From positions 17,193-81,192 of the forward strand of contig JANYJA010000060.1 in NCBI GenBank assembly GCA_025358575.1: a DNA stretch of 64,000 bases, in the 5' to 3' direction. The notes below the pieces were generated by a model. The model saw only the letters and a program-made list of their open reading frames with translations. It was not told the origin of the DNA and did no database searches. The position numbers were made by a program, and so were the translations under genes. This DNA is from Terriglobia bacterium (lineage in GTDB: Bacteria; Acidobacteriota; Terriglobia; Bryobacterales; Bryobacteraceae). Shown in pieces: positions 60,512-64,000 of this stretch; within the stretch, counting starts at the first letter, position 1, and every line of letters begins with the position of its first letter.

Positions 60512-61506
60512 GCTCAGCGTGACACGCGTAAGCGAGCAATTGACGCGTGAGTTCGGCGGCGCGCTCGCTGGCCGCAATGTGCGGTGCCATGCACCCAAAT
60601 GTCACCCCAATTTTCATCGGACCGAATAATGCGGCACTCAAACTGACATTGGGTTTTGACCCTCTGGCGGTCATTCGGGATGTACGTGCGCCAAGAATCG
60701 AGAATCGCTCCCGGAAGAGGGCCCCGGTTCGTACCCAACGAGTTGATAGTGCCGCGCCGAACACTTGGCGATAAGCGTTTGAAGATCCAGGTCCCAGATG
60801 CCGAGCTCGGCGGCTTCGAGCGCGACCTGAAGGCGTAGTGCGGCCTGCTGGGCAGCGGCTTCGGAATCTATTTGGCTGGTAATATCTTTGATGACCCCGG
60901 TGCGGATCACGGGCGAAAGCGGTTGCGAAGGTGCCTTCGATACGCAAACGGTCATCGGGAACCAGAAAACCGGCTTCGTCGAGAGGAGGGACGCCGAAAA
61001 ACTCTTCAACGTCGCCTTCACGATCACAGCGTCCGGTTTCGCTATTCCATTCCCAAGCAACCATTCTGGCCGATTGGAGCGCAAGCAGCAGCCGGTCTTT
61101 CGAGGATCGTATCTCGTCTCGAACGTGTTTCTGCTCGATGATGTCAGTGGAAACGCCAACGTAGCCGCAGGCGGTGCCGCTTTATCGCGAATTAAAGAAT
61201 TGGTGACGAAGACAGGAAGGGTTGTGCCTCTTTTCGCTGGACAAGAAACTCTCCTTCCCAGTATCCGGAATTCAGTAGAGCATTTCCTAGGATGTGCGCT
61301 GCGCTTGCTCTCGCATGCCGGCACCGTCACTTCGATAATATTGCGCATGGACCTCGCAGGCTTTCCAGTGGTAAAGATGTTCCGCGTTCGATTCCAGTGG
61401 GTAATCGCGCCATTCAAATCGGAGGCGATTACAGCGTGCGGACGCTATCCAGAAGCGCGCGATACAGATCAAGTTCGGAATTAAGACCTTCGAAAACACT
61501 CGGCAT
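60498..61506 (-). pseudogene. Truncated, multiply frameshifted PAS-domain sensor kinase
   Basis: The start is ATG 61506, with GGAAAG upstream. Pieces in order across frames are MPSVFEGLNSELDLYRALLD, then AVIASDLNGAITHWNRT (PAS), MVAWEWNSETGRCDREGDVE (PAS), QVALEAAELGIWDLDLQTLI (PAS), PEDRQRVKTQCQFECRIIRS, and finally AASERAAELTRQLLAYA, the usual link into a histidine-kinase domain. At least four frame changes occur. The kinase core is missing; homology stops at about 60520, just past the fabI stop, so a deletion probably removed it. Confidence 0.75.
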
Positions 61507-61578
61507 GAATTGCTTTCCGGCATTGTATCCAGCGTGCACCGGTATGTATACTAAAACACCCTCCACTTCTTCTTACTC

Positions 61579-64000
61579 ATGAAACGACCCATCTACTCAG
61601 TCATTTATATTTCGTTGGCCATGTTTGTGGCGCAAGCCAGTCCGCTGCTACTCCGCAAGCCGGCACTGAGCAAAACACAGATTGTCTTCTCTTATGCGGG
61701 GGATTTATGGAGTGTGCCGCGCGAAGGTGGCGAGGCAAAACGGCTCACCACGGGCGCGGGAAATGAAACGGACCCAATGTTCTCGCCGGACGGGACGATG
61801 ATTGCATTCACGGGCGAGTACGACGGCAACCAAGATGTCTTCGTGATGCCTGCGGCGGGAGGCGTGCCGAAACGGCTGACGTGGCACCCGGCCGACGATG
61901 CGGCTATCGGGTGGACGCCCGACGGCAAGCGAATTTTGTTCTGCTCTTCGCGCGCTACCGCCGCGGACGGCGCGAAATTTTTCACGGTGGCTATGGAGGG
62001 CGGGTTCCCGGAGGAGTTGCCGCTGCCGATTGCGCTTGAAGGATCGTATTCTCCTGACGGGAAGAGGCTCGCATATGTGCCTTTGTTCCAGTGGCAGGAT
62101 GCGTGGAAACGCTATCGCGGCGGCCAGACGCGACGGATCTGGCTGGCGAATCTTGCGGATTCGAAGGTGACCCCGATCCCGCGCGAAAACAACGCGAACG
62201 ACTTCAACCCGATGTGGGTGGGGAGCACGGTGTACTTTCTTTCGGATCGCGGGGGCGGTCCGGTTTCGCTGTTCGCATACGATAGCGAGACGAAGAAAGC
62301 GAAGAGGCTGTTGGAGAACCATGGGCTGGATTTGAAATCGGCGTCGGCCGGGCCAGGGGCGATCGTCTACGAACAGTTTGGAGCGCTTTGTTTATATGAC
62401 TTGGCCAGCGGAAAATCAAAGGCGGTGGAGGTGCGACTGGCGGGCGACCTGCCGGAGGTCCGTCCCCATTTCGTTAACGTAGCGAAGTCGCTGAAGCTGG
62501 CGGACATTTCTCCAAACGGTGCGCGGGCGGTATTTGAAGCGCGCGGAGATATTGTGACCGTCCCGGCGGAGAAAGGCGACGCGCGGAACCTGACAAATTC
62601 TCCGGGCGTGCATGAGCGGGAGCCGGTATGGTCGCCGGACGGGAAGACGATCGCGTACTTCTCGGACGAATCGGGTGAATATGCGCTGCACTTGCGGGAG
62701 CAGAACGGGATGGGCGCTGTGGTGAAGATCAGCCTGAGCGACCATCCGGGATTCTATTCGGTGCCGCGCTGGTCGCCGGACAGTAAGAAAATCGCATATT
62801 TGGACAGCCATGCGCACATCTGGTATGTGAATGTGACGCAGAAGAAGCCGGTGCTGGTGGAGACGGATTACTACGCATCTGGTAAGGAGCACGCGCCGAG
62901 CTGGTCGCCGGACAGTAAGTGGCTGGCATACTCACAAAAGTTGAAAAGTCACATGACGGCGATCTGGCTCTACGCGCTGGCGGACGGCAAGAAGACGCAA
63001 GTGACCGACGGGATGAGTGAGGTGCTCTCCCCGGTATTCGATCAAAACGGGAAGTACTTGTACTTCACGGTGAGCACTGATTCGGGATCGGCGATGGAGT
63101 TTGATCTCCACTCGCTGACACGCTCCGTATCGCGAAGCATTTACGTGGTGGTGCTGCCGAAGGATGATGCTTCGCCGCTAGCGCCGGAGAGCGACGACGA
63201 GAAGATCGAACAAGAAAAGAAAGACAACGCTAAGGCGGACGAGAAGAAAGCGGCGGCCGAGCCAGTCGCGGTGAAAATCGATCTTGACAATATCGGACAG
63301 CGAATTCTGGCGCTGCCCATGCCGGCAAAGCGCTATGCGTGGATCGAGCCGGCCAAGGCGGGGGTGCTGCTGGCCGTGGAGGAAAATCTCCGGGTTCCAC
63401 GGCAGGATATGAGTTATACGGTGCACCGCTTCGATATGGCGAAGCGAAGGGCGGATATAGTGATCGGCGGAGTGCGCAGCTATCGCACGGCGGCCAAGGG
63501 CGAGAAATATATATACCAGCAGGGTGATAAGTGGGCGATTGTTTCGTTCAAGCCGATGCCGGATTCGGCGACGGCTCCGCCGGCTGCGCCGCCGGCGGGC
63601 GATGAAGGCGTGCTGAAGACACAGGATCTGGAAGTACACGTCGATCCGCGCGCGGAGTGGAACGACATGTACCACGAGGTGTGGCGGATCGAGCGCGACT
63701 TCTTCTATGATCCCCGGTATCACGGGTTGGATTTGAAAGCGGTGGAGAAGCGTTACGAGCCGTATCTTGAGAATCTAGGTTCGCGGAGGGATTTGAACTA
63801 TATTTTCAGCGAGTCGCTGGGCGAGCTGACCGTAGGCCATATGTTCATTCATGGCGGTGACACACCGGAGGTAAAGCGTGTTCAGACGGGGCTGCTGGGG
63901 GCAGACTACAAACTGGAGAATGGACGGTATCGGTTTGCGCATATCTACAACGGCGAGAATTGGAACCCCGATTTGAAGGCTCCACTCACGCAGCCGGGCG
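61579..64000 (+). CDS. Tricorn-protease-like S41 peptidase, 3' end outside window
   Basis: The start is ATG 61579, with a signal peptide (MKRPIYSVIYISLAMFVAQA); the frame is open to the window end (807 codons). WD40-like PD40 repeats are visible (ETDPMFSPDGTMIAFTGEYD, EREPVWSPDGKTIAYFSDES), forming two propellers as in tricorn. A charged linker (EKIEQEKKDNAKADEKK) follows. Then comes the tricorn C1 domain (AEWNDMYHEVWRIERDFFYD), which precedes the PDZ and S41 protease domains expected beyond the window. It should degrade oligopeptides in the periplasm. The signal peptide distinguishes it from cytosolic tricorn. Confidence 0.9.
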   Translation, partial: MKRPIYSVIYISLAMFVAQASPLLLRKPALSKTQIVFSYAGDLWSVPREGGEAKRLTTGAGNETDPMFSPDGTMIAFTGEYDGNQDVFVMPAAGGVPKRLTWHPADDAAIGWTPDGKRILFCSSRATAADGAKFFTVAMEGGFPEELPLPIALEGSYSPDGKRLAYVPLFQWQDAWKRYRGGQTRRIWLANLADSKVTPIPRENNANDFNPMWVGSTVYFLSDRGGGPVSLFAYDSETKKAKRLLENHGLDLKSASAGPGAIVYEQFGALCLYDLASGKSKAVEVRLAGDLPEVRPHFVNVAKSLKLADISPNGARAVFEARGDIVTVPAEKGDARNLTNSPGVHEREPVWSPDGKTIAYFSDESGEYALHLREQNGMGAVVKISLSDHPGFYSVPRWSPDSKKIAYLDSHAHIWYVNVTQKKPVLVETDYYASGKEHAPSWSPDSKWLAYSQKLKSHMTAIWLYALADGKKTQVTDGMSEVLSPVFDQNGKYLYFTVSTDSGSAMEFDLHSLTRSVSRSIYVVVLPKDDASPLAPESDDEKIEQEKKDNAKADEKKAAAEPVAVKIDLDNIGQRILALPMPAKRYAWIEPAKAGVLLAVEENLRVPRQDMSYTVHRFDMAKRRADIVIGGVRSYRTAAKGEKYIYQQGDKWAIVSFKPMPDSATAPPAAPPAGDEGVLKTQDLEVHVDPRAEWNDMYHEVWRIERDFFYDPRYHGLDLKAVEKRYEPYLENLGSRRDLNYIFSESLGELTVGHMFIHGGDTPEVKRVQTGLLGADYKLENGRYRFAHIYNGENWNPDLKAPLTQPG

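Overview
The window looks like chromosomal DNA of an Acidobacteriota member, most likely from the Bryobacterales/Solibacter lineage. The evidence is lineage-typical families: a VWFA-related acidobacterial protein, a stand-alone TIGR03437-type domain, GloVer tandem-repeat and FG-GAP secreted proteins, PEP-CTERM, and a tricorn-like protease. Base composition is moderately GC-rich. I saw no rRNA, tRNA or CRISPR array.

Layout. 1-4.1 kb: VWA protein, an S24-peptidase fusion coupled to mutY, a TIGR03437 protein and a Spy/CpxP-like protein. 4.5-8.6 kb (minus): tilS, ftsH and a HAD phosphatase. 8.6-14.7 kb: membrane protein, methyltransferase, SMP-30 protein, histone-deacetylase-family protein. 14.7-23.4 kb: a decaying accessory region with a broken beta-propeller gene, a di-haem cytochrome, a secreted protein, a frameshifted cupredoxin, a broken cytochrome/porin-like gene and a 33-residue membrane ORF. 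A 2286-bp IS1-family transposon with two passenger genes sits in the propeller gene, flanked by a perfect 8-bp target duplication. 24.2-31.6 kb: complex I genes nuoIJKLMN followed by nuoH. 31.6-35.2 kb: two secreted repeat proteins, the first preceded by a (TC)12 tract. 35.3-40.4 kb: MFS transporter, flavin oxidoreductase, ahcY and metK. 41-45.7 kb: a three-subunit molybdenum hydroxylase operon with two appended small genes. 45.8-48.4 kb: three tandem FG-GAP paralogues, intact, frameshifted and remnant. 48.7-64 kb: acetyltransferase-like membrane protein, PAP2 protein, glycosyltransferase-methyltransferase fusion, PEP-CTERM protein, M1 aminopeptidase, DUF4126 protein, recG, an oxidoreductase, fabI, a decayed PAS kinase and a partial tricorn-like protease.

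How the parts fit. Five copies of a GTAAA direct repeat with an 11-bp period lie upstream of the Spy/CpxP homologue and of genes in the decayed redox region. All face their gene the same way, and four end 57-63 bp before the start codon. This resembles the enterobacterial CpxR box and suggests an envelope-stress regulon. The most notable signals are this motif, the passenger-carrying transposon with its reconstructable target site, and the TC tract, whose length decides whether a signal peptide is in frame.
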